Below are positions 12,405-22,849 of a stretch of 64,000 nt of DNA, piece after piece (position 1 is the first letter of the stretch; the number at the start of each line of letters is the position of its first letter). The stretch lies in the NCBI GenBank assembly GCA_944472155.2, contig OX235279.1:60485564-60549563 (forward strand), in the 5' to 3' direction. The notes under the pieces were generated by a model, which ran no database searches, was not told the DNA's origin, and saw only the letters and a program-made list of their open reading frames with translations. Source of the DNA: Trichobilharzia szidati (lineage: Eukaryota; Platyhelminthes; Trematoda; Strigeidida; Schistosomatidae). A program made the position numbers and the translations under genes.

Positions 12405-12859
12405 CTTTAAAACAGTGTAATGCAAAGTTTAAAACACACGATCAATGAGTAATCAACTCAAAGTATAAGGAGTCCAAGTTGCACAAAATTGTGTAAGAAG
12501 CGACACACCTAAGTGAAAACCATGAATAGAATAGTTAAGCGTAAAATACCATAATTAATCCAACTGAATTAAAAGAGGGAAAAACATAGCATGTTAATAT
12601 GAGAATATATAATTTCTGTTTCTTCCATACTCATTCGAATCTGCCAGACGACAAATAAAAGACTAGTTTGGAAATAGGGGAAACAGTCATCTCAATGCGT
12701 GAATTCAACTTAATTTCCCGGCATTAGAGCAGGAAGAACTAACAGAGAGATTTTCAACATAAAATATCAAATTATTGTATAGTCGTCTAACTTCCTATAC
12801 CTTAGTTATTTTAATTTTGATCAGTTTCCCTGAAGATGTTCTGACCAGTTTGCCGAGCG

Positions 12860-12990
12860 AAGCGTTGAAATTATTTGTTTCAATTTCTCTGAGATTTTAA
12901 CAATATATGTTTTGAATATGTCTACTTCTCACTGGACGCTCAATTATTTTGGAACTATACAGTAAAATCTTGATCACAGTTCATATAATA
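12860..12990 (+). repeat. Short dispersed repeat (partner of 5371-5485)
   Basis: It shares ordered phrases with 5371-5485, including 'tcaattattttggaac' and 'atcttgatcacagttc'. It is preceded at about 12845-12880 by 'gccgagcgaagcgttgaaa', a phrase of the kind found at the ends of Penelope-like elements. That family link is a guess. It lies in GTF2H1 intron 1. Confidence 0.45.
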
Positions 12991-13214
12991 AATGATTATA
13001 ATAAGTTGCTGTTTAACTATAGATTACAAAGCAGGTCTATAAGTTCTTTTCTAACATATGTCTCTCAATACAACAACCCCAGCTAAATGTGGTATGGTTA
13101 AATTTTTATATTTAGATGCAAGAACACAAATTCTTGTGAAATTTCTTCTGCCTTTAAAAAAAGAAGTGGTCACGCTGTCGTGAATTGGCAGAAGTTAGAA
13201 TTTATGGGCCATTG

Positions 13215-13420
13215 GATTGGGTCCCAGTGTCTTAATGGTCTACGAGCCCGCCTTGTAAGCAGAAGGTCGTGGGTTTGAACCCCGGTGAGCGCATACTGAT
13301 GAAGAGTTCCAAGCTAGGCTGGCGAAACAGCTATTCAGTACTCCCAGGTTTTCCAATGGTTCTCTAACTGATATCAGCTCATGATGAAAAATTCTCCAAC
13401 CAAAACGAAATAAGACGAGG
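13215..13420 (+). mobile_element. Sm-alpha-like SINE with degraded hammerhead ribozyme
   Basis: A tRNA-like head has a B box 'ggtttgaaccc' at 13272-13282. It is followed at once by the conserved hammerhead pieces: CTGATGA at 13296-13302 and GAAA at 13324-13327, separated by a would-be stem II. The order (B box, 'gagcgcatactgatga', GAAAC, then 'cccaggttttccaatggt' and 'ctcatgat') matches the layout known for the Schistosoma alpha SINE family, which carries a hammerhead ribozyme. Stem II has an apparent short insertion and does not pair well, so self-cleavage is doubtful. It sits in intron 1 of GTF2H1, antisense to the gene. Confidence 0.7.
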
Positions 13421-13467
13421 AAGTTGCGAATAAAGAGAATAGGAACAATGTCTGTATCTTTTCTTAT

Positions 13468-13644
13468 TATAGCTTGATTCCATACCGTATTTTTGGTACA
13501 AGTATGGAATTTTTAGCATGTGATATTAGTAGTCCAAATTTTGCATGCCCACCAATTGATATCGGGTGTGCGTCGGTAGGGGATCGAACCCCAGACCATT
13601 GGAATAGCTGGCGAAAGTCCTGACCACTGTGCCACCGACGCACA
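13468..13644 (-). mobile_element. tRNA-derived SINE, copy 2
   Basis: This is the reverse-complement counterpart of the SINE at 2505-2705. The B box complement 'gggatcgaacc' is at 13580-13590, and the head 'tgccaccgacgcaca' ends at 13644. On the left are the body ('ttgatatcgggtg') and tail ('agtatggaatttttagcat'). It is sense with respect to GTF2H1 and lies in its intron 1, about 50 bp from the Sm-alpha-like SINE. Confidence 0.8.
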
Positions 13645-14639
13645 ATTAACCTAAACTATTTAGTGCGTAAACATACATAATGCTGCAGTGGTGACAAAAG
13701 CATCTCTAGATGGATCTACATCTTATTAACCAAAACCATGAGCTTATAAATGAGTTAATATTCCCGGATTTGACGTATTAACAAACATCTAGTATGTTGA
13801 GAACATTTGTTAGACAAATTATAATTATATTTCAATAGTTTACACACAATCCCCAAACTTTTTACTGGCATTAATACATTTGTTAGGTTTATGTTTTCAC
13901 AAAAGCAGCTTTTCTTTAATCTCAGTAGTATTATGGTTAAGTTTTTAAATTCACAGTCTAACTCCTTGTTCGCTCTGAAACCCTGTCTGAGATTTCCTTT
14001 CATTTTTATTGTTGTCATTTGCTTATAGTCACAGCATACATTTAGATTAACCTCTTTCTTGACAACTCCTACAAAGGGCTATGCGTTCGATAGTTCAAGA
14101 GACGTATTACATATTTTTAGTCGTTTATTCGAGGATAAGAATAGAGAGGCTGTTCTGCCTATAAAGTAAGGGGGAATTGATCCCCGGTTTTGTTAGACTG
14201 TCTAAAGTTGTCATTTTCATCAAGCATCTAATCACCGCATCATCATGCATAATTTTTAATCACAATATCCAGGCGAATTAAACAAATTTCCGTCCGTTGA
14301 ATCTTGTGTACATCGAAATGCAGAAGAACGCAAATAAAAACAAGTTAATTATAACCCTCCATATATACGCTACAGAACCGACATCTCAGTGGAGATGAAG
14401 CTGGATGATGATCAACTGTGAAGCTGTCCGAGTTTCAACATAGAATTTCACACAAAACTGCCTGACTTTAAGGATGAGCCTTGCTGTAAATCTGAGATAC
14501 TCGTTTAGCAATTTTTTTTCACTTGAACAGACGGTATTTTCACGAAGTTGATAGCTTAGCATCTTCATTATTGCCTGTTCTGTATGTCCAGTCATTCAAA
14601 AGCATAGTCATGCACTAACTAGGGCGTCATCAGAGTCTT

Positions 14640-15150
14640 CACAATCATTCCAGGAGGAGAACCAATCTTTCACTGACCTTCTCCATCGATGGCGAACAGC
14701 TACGCGATCTGTTTGAGCCCAACGTTGATTTGATGGTGGAGTTCAGCACGTTGGGCAATCGCCAGTTGACTCTCTTTATGTTTACAGTTAATGCTGACTA
14801 AAAAAAGGTGATTTTCTGTGGAAGACGATCACCGCTACAGGTTTGTCAGCATAAAACTGCCACCAGTTTACTTCTCTGAATCACGACTTCCCTACTCGAA
14901 CATTGAAGTAGCCTGCTAAACCGGCCATATCTGAGCGTTTTGATTTTAGCAGAAAACTATGCAGCTTCTGACGGAACTCATCCTTTATTTCTTCCGAAAT
15001 GCAGTCTGTTGTGGTGTAGGCAGAGACTACGAATAGACGTCGACAAGTGTCGTGACCTTCCCTCTTAACGGAGCCGTTCAGACCGACTGGGACCAAATTA
15101 AGTACGGGATGTTCTACCTTAACAAGCAATGCTGTAACCACACCCACGAG
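14640..15150 (-). mobile_element. RTE-like endonuclease fragment in GTF2H1 intron 1
   Basis: Read on minus, the frame 15147-14881 contains 'RRLFVVSAYTTTD', 'EEIKDEFRQKLHSFL' and a degenerate 'AGYFNVRVG'. These are the 'SAYAPT' and 'GDFNA-VG' regions of the apurinic-like endonuclease of RTE elements. It is a fragment with no RT domain attached in the expected position. It may belong to the same family as the copy at 44395-45960, but the two do not overlap, so this cannot be shown here. Confidence 0.6.
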
Positions 15151-15539
15151 TCCTCATGAACTAGCCAAAGAATTACGTGACAACCATAAAGTGACTTTGC
15201 AGATTTACCCCATGTTCAAACACAAAATACATACATGGCACCAGATGTCTGATTATGGCTAGTAAAGTCCATTGGTGGATTTGGAAAAGGGTTTTGATAT
15301 TAAATGTTGCAAAATGAAGTTGGCGTCGTGGTTTTAAGAGGCTGGCAGTAGTGTTTCATGGGATCACCGCCAGGAGTGGTTGCAAAGTTAAGAGATGAGG
15401 GAATTGCTTATTGGATAGTACTGACAGTAGGAAGAAAGCAAGATGGTGTAAGTAATGGAGATGAAGGTGATGAGTAGAAAATTTTAATGTGCTTTTGGAA
15501 GTGTGCGGGACTGCCCATACCATGGAAATTGGTATCTCC

Positions 15540-16260
15540 TTTGGGTGCCTGAAACGGGAGCATTAGCGTTACATTAGTGTAAAGTCGAGAGTGCGACTAC
15601 TTGAGGTCAGTCACACACGGCCGGTTTGAAGTGGTGGTTCTCAAAGTTACATCCGTATTACGGTGGCTACAGAGTGCCACAAAGTCAGGATGTACAATTT
15701 TCGGGGTCTACCTTTTCTAAGCCCGCCTCTTCAAAGCGAAGACGGCAGAGCTGACTTGCCGGCCTTTTGGGTGTAACACCATAATGCCGTTGCATACCTA
15801 TTTCCCAGCAGTACAACTTTGCCCATAGACCCCGAACATGTGATCTAAACAAAGACGGTACGTCAATCAATAAGGTCTCGAAGCTAAATCGACTGATACA
15901 GATAGAACAGGTGTTATGCATATTAAGACACAGCGTTCCTCGTCAAGCAATGTTGGTTGACACAATGAGGTTGGAAAAGATTTTCAAACCAAAACACGAC
16001 ACAAGTCTCTGAAGTCTATGACATTAGGTTCGAGGCACATAGAGGTGAGGACTAACTGGTTGGTATTCTCCTGATGCTAAGGACCTGCGGCTGGAGACTA
16101 GTGGTGGTATGGCTCAAAACAATTCCCAGTGGATCAAATGCATTCACTCTCCTATAGTTATTAAATTCTCATTATTCTTCACATTACTTATTGTTTCTGC
16201 CATATATTTCTATTTATTAGTTCTTAAGTCCTTCCCCTTCACATTACATTTGTGTGCAGT
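15540..16260 (+). mobile_element. RTE family B 3' end in GTF2H1 intron 1 (approximate)
   Basis: At about 16108-16150 a plus-strand frame includes an 'atggctcaaaa..tcccagtgg..caaatgcattcactc' pattern. It corresponds to the C-terminal MAQNRSQW-CIHSL of the minus-strand RTE copy at 44601-44858. A short AT-rich 3' UTR follows. The part from 15540 to about 16000 is repeat-like but unassigned. It is antisense to GTF2H1. Confidence 0.5.
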
Positions 16261-16957
16261 ACATTTGTCAACCTGAACCGTCGCACTTCTGTGCAAAGTT
16301 TAATGCTGAATCTCAGTCAGTCAGGATATTTGTCTATTAATATTAATATATGTCAGCACCTAGGTCGAAAGTTGATGAGCATCAGAAATCAGCGTTTTCA
16401 ACCTCGACGTGATGCACCAGAAAAACGACCACATGGTCGCGACATTATATAATTCATGGTAACACGTATCTTGTTTCTGATATTCAATTCATCGCAACAA
16501 TCATGTGACACCATAAGTATCAAAAGAGCATATCAGTTTAGCTGAGGTTATTCGGTATTTTCTGTGAACTTCCATTTATTTCTCCAAACAAATTTCACCA
16601 GGAAGTCACATTTGCTGACCCCTTTGAGAAAGAAATGATGGTTAACTCAAAAATTCTATATTAACACAATGTCGCTTAAGGCCTGTCATATATATAAACA
16701 ACTGTCAACGAGAATCTAATTATAAAACAAGATTTTTCAAAAGTAGGGTTTACTGCTAAAAAGTTAGAAGAACCAGTACTGTATCGAGCACAAACATGCA
16801 CATTATTGACCACAATGAAATTTAGCTACGACCTACCAGTTGTATACACTCCCAACAAAGCCAATTATGTGACAAGTATTGGATAAAATACAGGTAAAAA
16901 CGATAAAGTATGCTACACAAAACATTCCTACTGGAAGTCTATTTTCAAGTAACTTAC

Positions 16958-17284
16958 CTTGTCTTTAAATTTGGGCAGCAAGTTCTGTAGCATTGTCTTG
17001 ACGCTGTTGCGCATTTCCAATTGTTTTTCTCTGCCACCAGGATCGGAGAACTGGAATGTGAATGATTCACCACTGTGCATTAGCAACTGTAGCTGGACCT
17101 TTTCTTTCTGGTCAGGACTAATTCGCTGTAACCTTATATCCTCAAATTTAGCACTAATCCGAAAACTGTCAGACGTTTGATTACGCCATGCCACTCTTCC
17201 AGAGTTGACGTAAAGCGTACCATCCACTTTCTTGTACCTGACATGCTTAGCCATAAGAAGAACATCTTCCTTTTGTTTCGACAT
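16958..17284 (-). CDS. GTF2H1: TFIIH subunit p62 (GTF2H1), exon 1, PH domain
   Basis: The first coding exon gives 109 residues that form the N-terminal pleckstrin-homology-like domain of TFIIH p62. In family members this domain binds acidic activators and TFIIE/XPC partners. Family-typical phrases are EDVLLMAKHVRYKKVDGTLY, RVAWRN, RISPDQKEKVQLQLLMHSGE and the closing LLPKFKDK. The ATG at 17284-17282 is chosen because the protein starts at the same distance from EDVLL as in animal orthologues. The donor CAAG|GTAAGT lies at plus 16956-16957, and the phase is 0, as needed by exon 2. A Merlin transposon ends (left side) 140 bp upstream of this ATG, probably within the 5' UTR or promoter. Confidence 0.95.
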
Positions 17285-17415
17285 GTGACCTCAGTAACGC
17301 AGACACTGGAAACACCGCGTTCTCGTTGTAAAGCGACAATAACAACTTCAAAAGATAAAGAATAAACTTTCAATGACAGTCAAATCACTGTTTCAGTATT
17401 CCAATTCTTCTACTC

Positions 17416-17423
17416 ACAAATAG
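17416..17423. repeat. Merlin target-site duplication, left
   Basis: The 8-bp sequence 'acaaatag' directly precedes the left inverted repeat and recurs at 18190-18197 directly after the right one. The length is the 8-9 bp typical of Merlin/IS1016-type elements. Confidence 0.9.
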
Positions 17424-18189
17424 GGTGTCTCTAAACTTTAGGAACCCAAAACAACCTTGAGAACGGATTACCTTGGTGAATGACCTTGAACAGGCAATCA
17501 TCTGACTCGCAATGGATGCTGTACATCGTTTGCGATGCAAATTCGCTCCAGAGTTTGTTTTCGATTACTGTTTAGAGAACGGGCTGATATCGAGATCGAA
17601 AAGTTGCCAGTGCGGAGGTGTTATGCATATACAAAGATACACGAAATGCATCGACGGTTATGTTTACCGTTGCAGGGAGTGCAGATGCAGCAAATCCATT
17701 ATCCAAGCCCATTATCCAACGTTTAGTGCTACCGGGAACAACAATACATACGGATGAGTGGAGTAGTTACAGCCAACTGTCAAATCTCCGCTATATTCAT
17801 GAGGTTGTCAAACATACAATCGGATTTATAAATCCTTTCAATGGAACTCATACTAATTCCATTGAAAGTTTCTGGAGTCATCTCAAAAAACGGATAAGAT
17901 CGGTGAACGGATCAAGAAATCCAATGATTTACAGTTATCTCGACGAGTTTATGTATAGGACTTGGTTTAACATGACTTTAAAGGCTCCTATGTCTAATTG
18001 GGACTTTTTTTTGCAACATATACGAGAACGCTATCCTTTGTAACTATTTTTTAACATTGCTTTACTTGTATATAAACGATTTATTAAAATTATGCGCCGT
18101 TCATTTTAAGCCTTTTGATTGGTTAAAACTGTCCTTGTCAAGGTCATTTGTCCGTTCGTTCGTTTGGGTTCCTAAAGTTTAGAGTCACC
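17424..18189 (+). mobile_element. Merlin-superfamily DNA transposon, internally deleted
   Basis: The element is 766 bp. Its 27-bp terminal inverted repeats (17424-17450 and 18163-18189) match at all positions but one: left begins 'ggtgtctctaaacttt', right on minus begins 'ggtgactctaaacttt'. It is flanked by 8-bp duplications 'acaaatag'. Inside are two out-of-frame pieces of an ISXO2/IS1595-like transposase, the family that defines Merlin. The intact target duplication and inverted repeats suggest a fairly recent insertion. It lies 140 bp upstream of the GTF2H1 start codon and opposite in transcriptional direction, so it may alter that promoter or 5' UTR. Confidence 0.92.
17512..18043 (+). pseudogene. 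Merlin transposase, central part deleted
   Basis: The N-terminal piece (ATG 17512 to about 17706) has a zinc-ribbon pattern, CQCGG then CRECRC, as in IS1595-type transposases. The C-terminal piece (about 17709-18043, another frame) has HTDEWSSY with the second catalytic Asp, then GTHTNSIESFWSHLKKR with the third acidic residue, followed by a terminal helix region. The central part that should carry the first catalytic Asp is missing. At the junction an 11-bp direct repeat 'ccattatccaa' occurs at 17696-17706 and 17709-17719, a likely scar of a deletion by short homology. The product cannot be an active transposase. The ends could still be moved by a full-length relative elsewhere. Confidence 0.88.
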
Positions 18190-18197
18190 ACAAATAG
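18190..18197. repeat. Merlin target-site duplication, right
   Basis: 'acaaatag', identical to 17416-17423. Confidence 0.9.
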
Positions 18198-18924
18198 TTA
18201 ATTCTTGATGCAAAAGCTATAAACAGTAAAATTTTCACGTATTCACTTTATCAACATAGACCCAGGACCATAGTTGTTAACTGGTGAATTATTACTCCTT
18301 CTGTAATCTAAAATGCATCCAAAAATCTGGAAAGTTTGTGTAATCTCCATTCATGTCATAAGGTTTGAATCCATATGGGCTATTGAAAGAAGTCAGTTTC
18401 AAATGCCGTAACGAAGGCAGAAATTAAACGCCATGTACAAGGTCGTTGATGGAGTGAGACGCTCAAAGGTCATTTTCGTCCATGTTAGTCGGCCATGTTG
18501 GATTGCAGTTCCGTTGCTGTTCGTTTACACATCGATTTTTCTGTTTATCCAGCAGTTATTCACAACTTATCTTGATGCACATTGTTCACAAATGTTGCGT
18601 TTCACTTCATTATTGTTTCCATTTCTGTTGAAATTAGTTATTTCGTTTGTTTCGAAAGTTTTTGCCACCAGGTCAGTGCATTCGTTTCATTGTAATTGTT
18701 TCATACGTTGCATTCATGCATGGTTTCAGTGTTTTAATTGTTTTTCAGCTATTAATGAATTAGTACTGTGTAGAAATCTTGGAGATGATACACGTGAACA
18801 TGTTTGGGAAGCAGAAGCCATTGTTTCCAGTTCATTTTTGGTTGCCGTTATTGCTGCTGGCTCAGTTGGTTACTTAATATGTAGGAATCTGGAAAAAAAA
18901 TGTCTCTCACGTTCATGTTTACAG

Positions 18925-19320
18925 CATGCAACAATCTACGAATGAATCCGGTGAAGAGAGCACCATCAGGGTTGATATTAGCAAAGTTTTCGAAGAACTA
19001 ATTAAACCCGGAGAATTTAGAACCTGGTTTGAAGTTTAAAATGCTTTGGAGCTTTTCGACAAGGTGTCTGTTGTCAGCTAAAAAATCAGGTATATTGTGA
19101 GAGAATCAAGCAAGGGTGAGCCACATGTGAAGTATAAATGTGTGGTGTTTGTATGTACTTTTGGAAGCAAAATTAGGAAGCAATAGGAAATCCCTAAATG
19201 ATTGTTAATTCCTACTGTACTAGATCCAAACGCACGAACTAGGACTGCCTGTAGTAAACGCGGTGTTAACAACCATTTTATTTGTTTCAAAAGGATTTGA
19301 AAAGCGGATAACGTACGATG
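18925..19320 (+). pseudogene. Possible MULE/ZSWIM-like transposase N-terminal remnant
   Basis: One frame from the ATG at 18927 reads DISKVFEELIKPGEFRTWFE, an in-frame stop, then NALELFDKVSVVS, and later VKYKCVVFVCTFGSK and ACSKRGVNNHF. The order (a short 'F-TW-E-NAL' block, then 'K-C-VFVCTFG', then a Cys/His block) resembles the N-terminal region of Mutator-like transposases and ZSWIM-type domesticated relatives. Several in-frame stops rule out a working gene. The match is by pattern only and weak. The catalytic core and element ends were not found. Confidence 0.35.
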
Positions 19321-22300
19321 ATCTGGTGAGTGTTCGGTAAGAATTTCACTAGCAAGAATAACGTTTCGAATTTACAACCGTCTGAGAAGCTGATTATTAA
19401 TCGGGGTGAACACATATACGGTGAGACAAATCCACATGATTATTTCTATTCCCACAGAAGGTTCTGTTAGCATTTACAGGTGATTTCGAAGTAGTGATAG
19501 AATTCTTTTGTCAAAAAGGACTGTTCTTCACACGAAAATAGGCTGAATTAATATCCTGAGACGTGAAGTCTCCATTGAATGATACCATGACGAAAGGTGC
19601 AGCATCTAAATAAAGTAGATTATTTGTGTAGACGAAATTACCCTTCAACTATCCTATCTTTCTCACTATAGCGATATTTTGCTTCAGTTCGCCTGAAACA
19701 CTGATCGTTGCAACCAATATGCTAGGGGGTGTCGCAGTCAGATTACATGACGCGGACACCAAAATAACAGGCCATAAAATGGGAATTCTCATCAATCCAG
19801 ATAACATATAACGCAATTTCATTAAAAATTATTGACAAAAAAAATTTCCAAGGGAAATTTTAACAGCGCTACTAGAACATGGCATTTAACGTCTACCGTA
19901 AACGAACCAATGTCACCAGTGTTCACCGATTTTGTGAAAGTGAAGCGACCTTTCCACCATTTTTATGGATTTTGTAGGCGACTGTAACTTTCGGAGATGC
20001 ACAGAGAGAACTACTCACTTGGAAAACTGTTCGACTTCATTTGACTTGCAGTACATGCCAGTATAACATGTCTGCATATCCATTTCCTAAAGCAGATGAT
20101 TTCAACACTCAAAACCACATTCCAATTTGAGCTGTATTAGATTTTAATTGCGTCACAAAGTAATTGTCATCTGAAGAGATTATTCCTCGGTCCCCAAGCA
20201 TTTTTAGTTAGTAGCTAAGACTGATTGTTTTCTCAAGTTTAGGATGCAGTCCTTCCGTTGACCATATGTCACTTGTGTTATCGTCAAATAGGCCTTTTTC
20301 AACTTTTCTTCTCCTCCCACATTTGAAGTGAGCACTCGAGTAGCTCAATTAAAGGAATTGCTCACTTCACTTGTGGCCATTTTAGTTGCCTTGAAACTAA
20401 CGACTGCGATAAGGAGCAAATGCGATCCATACCACAGAGCTATAACCGTGATAATCGTCTCACCTAACTTCACTCTAACCGTAATATGAAATGAAAAAAT
20501 TATTAGTTTAGCAAGTAAGTTGTATAACTGCACTTATATACGACACTTTCAAAAAAGAAGGAAATGAAAAAATAATGGGTTGTTGGTAGAAAACAAAAAG
20601 GCTGTTACCATGATAGTGAAAGTGGCTGAATAATTCTTTTCGGAAAGTATTTTTCTCCATGGCTACAGCTGCAGCAATGCAAAAAAGACAAAAATGTGTT
20701 GTATTTGACTAGTTGTTCTCCATTTTGTCGATTATTTCCAAGGAGAAGTTTGATGAGATGTTATCACCAGTGTTGACAAGACGATCGATTATCGCACTCC
20801 ACAGAGCCACTGCTGTCTCTCTGCCATCATACAGGATGGTGTTCTTGAACTCAGTTAGATCTGATTCGCATCGAGCAATCAGTATAGCAGGGTTTTCAGG
20901 AACAGGTGAGTTGACATATGTATACACAAGTAGTCAGGTGCTTGATCTTGTTTTTAAGGTTTCAGCGGAAAAGCTGATGGGCGGAGGACACCAGTCTTGG
21001 ACTTAATTCTGAGAGTGGTGTTCTGAAAGATGATGAAATTCACCTCTTAAGGATATCACGGGTTACGTCTCCATTGAAACCAAGATTCGTATGGCGTTCC
21101 ATTCTCGGCACAAATAACGTTTCTTTTCTCTCAATTTTTTAAAATTTGATCTTCTTGTCAGTGAAACTCCGTGAGTATCCTTTTCACCTCAAGCAACTCT
21201 TCGAGAAGATTTAGTTCTTCCCATAGATCGTGATGATGGTAGATATATCGGGTGCTACTGACAAAGTGTTTAGCTAAATTTCGTTTTCATTCAGTAGGCA
21301 TCCAAGTGTAGAAACTTGTTAACCAACCGTTCAATATGGCTTCCGAAAAGAATGGCCTTCTTAACGTTCCATCAGCCCTACTCTTTAGATTTATATCTGG
21401 ATTAATTTTGCGTTTCAGGAGTAAATTTTATCGCTGAATGGATGCTGCTAGCTGTCTGCAGCAACTAGTTGATGTCAGTACTATTGTCACAAGTGGATAA
21501 AATGTTCTCAAGATATCTTGTATACAGTTGGAAATCAACAATATTCGAATATAAGTGACAGTTGTCTGCCAATGGATTCAGGCGAAAATCATTAAAATCT
21601 CACATTTCTCCCTGTAAACGTGTCGATGAAAATGATTTGTACAGCAAAAGCACACCTCAGCAGTAGTAAGGCAGGGGATCGAAAAAGTTCGTCAACTCAA
21701 ATGAACCTCAGCTGTTTCACCATCAACTATTAGTTTGTTTATCCTGGTCGATTAAAACACATGACAGTCATTATAGTTTTCAAGGGACAACAGCTAGGCA
21801 GCTACGTTGTAATGTCATTATCTTATTGTATACTCTCTCCAAATTATAATCAACAAATATATCATTCAGCAGCCGCAAGTGTTATATTCTCCATTCGGTA
21901 TTAAGGGCAGTGTTAAGCTCGGCTTGGCCACTGATAGCTGGACATCAATCGTGAGCGTTATATTTAGTCAAAACCAATTAGAAATTAGTTCAATCAAACA
22001 AGTTCATAACCATTCAGCCAGCGTGATTAACAGGCCTCCTAGAGTACGATTTAATGCGGTTCAATGGGTTTTATTCTAAAAGTCTGCATATTAAGCAGAC
22101 AGTCATTATCAGTTTGACTAAGTGAATCCAGTGTTGTGAGTTAGAACCATCTTATCGGTGAAAATCATATCTCGTATTAAGCTGACGATACAGAAATTGT
22201 CAAGAAGCTAGTAGATGCACATATTTGTCCTTATAGGTTCGAAAATATCAGCCAACCACTTCGCAACAGAATGCCTGGTATATGTAGATTTGGATGGGAT

Positions 22301-22849
22301 GATATTTCAATTAACAATGTTTCATAAACCATAAAGTCCTAATACTGTTTTACCTGCTGGTATTATTTGCGCATAAATACGGTTGCAACCTAACTGATCG
22401 CCTCCCATCCTTTTCAATTCGTCTTTTAATCTATTCTTTGACCAGTTCTGTTTTATTTTTTTCGATGGACAGTTGAGAAAATTTATTGTGTAAGAGTCAA
22501 GCGGCTTCCTTACAGATAAACCGTATACTTGTTTGCTTTCAGGTCACCTGAATGGCGTGCCTTGGTTGGTGTCCTAAGACGAAGTGATTGCTGATCATTG
22601 GAACGGTTCTTTCTCTCACCCATCCATAGTAGGACTTGCTATACATGTAATATTTTACCTTGAGTCCTCGTTCTTGGAAGCATGAAGCACCTGCCTGATC
22701 ACCTTGCTGACGTCCACGTAGCTCTCGGTTCCAGACCACTGCTTGTTGATTGGTACTGCATCACAAATTACACTGAATACTCCGAGTAAACAACATGTGT
22801 GTGCTTACATACGAATTAGTATAAACTGGTAATGAAGTACATATAGTTA

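Larger units (their letters stand above)
18190..22849. other. Intergenic, mostly unassigned
   Basis: The region contains a possible Mutator-like remnant (18900-19320, separate entry) and a 170-codon open frame at 18433-18945 with hydrophobic stretches and no recognised domain. A short frame on minus at 20927-20709 has ordinary composition but no recognised family. The frame at 22739-22539 on minus reads smoothly but matches nothing I know. No splice-supported gene is seen. Confidence 0.4.

Noticed and set aside
17512..18043. Bacterial contamination or horizontal transfer, because the protein resembles an IS1595-type transposase
   Set aside because: Merlin elements are normal in animal genomes including schistosomes, and the element has its own inverted repeats and target duplication in worm DNA beside a host gene.
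18433..18945. A 170-codon gene with membrane segments
   Set aside because: The hydrophobic stretches come from T-rich sequence, there is no recognised domain or splice support, and the frame stops next to a likely transposon relic.
20709..20927. Host exon on minus ending in a stop codon
   Set aside because: Composition looks coding, but no upstream exon or known domain was found; left unassigned.
22539..22739. Coding exon on minus with a smooth reading frame
   Set aside because: No acceptor/donor pair in phase with a neighbour and no recognised family; it may be the 5' part of a repeat.
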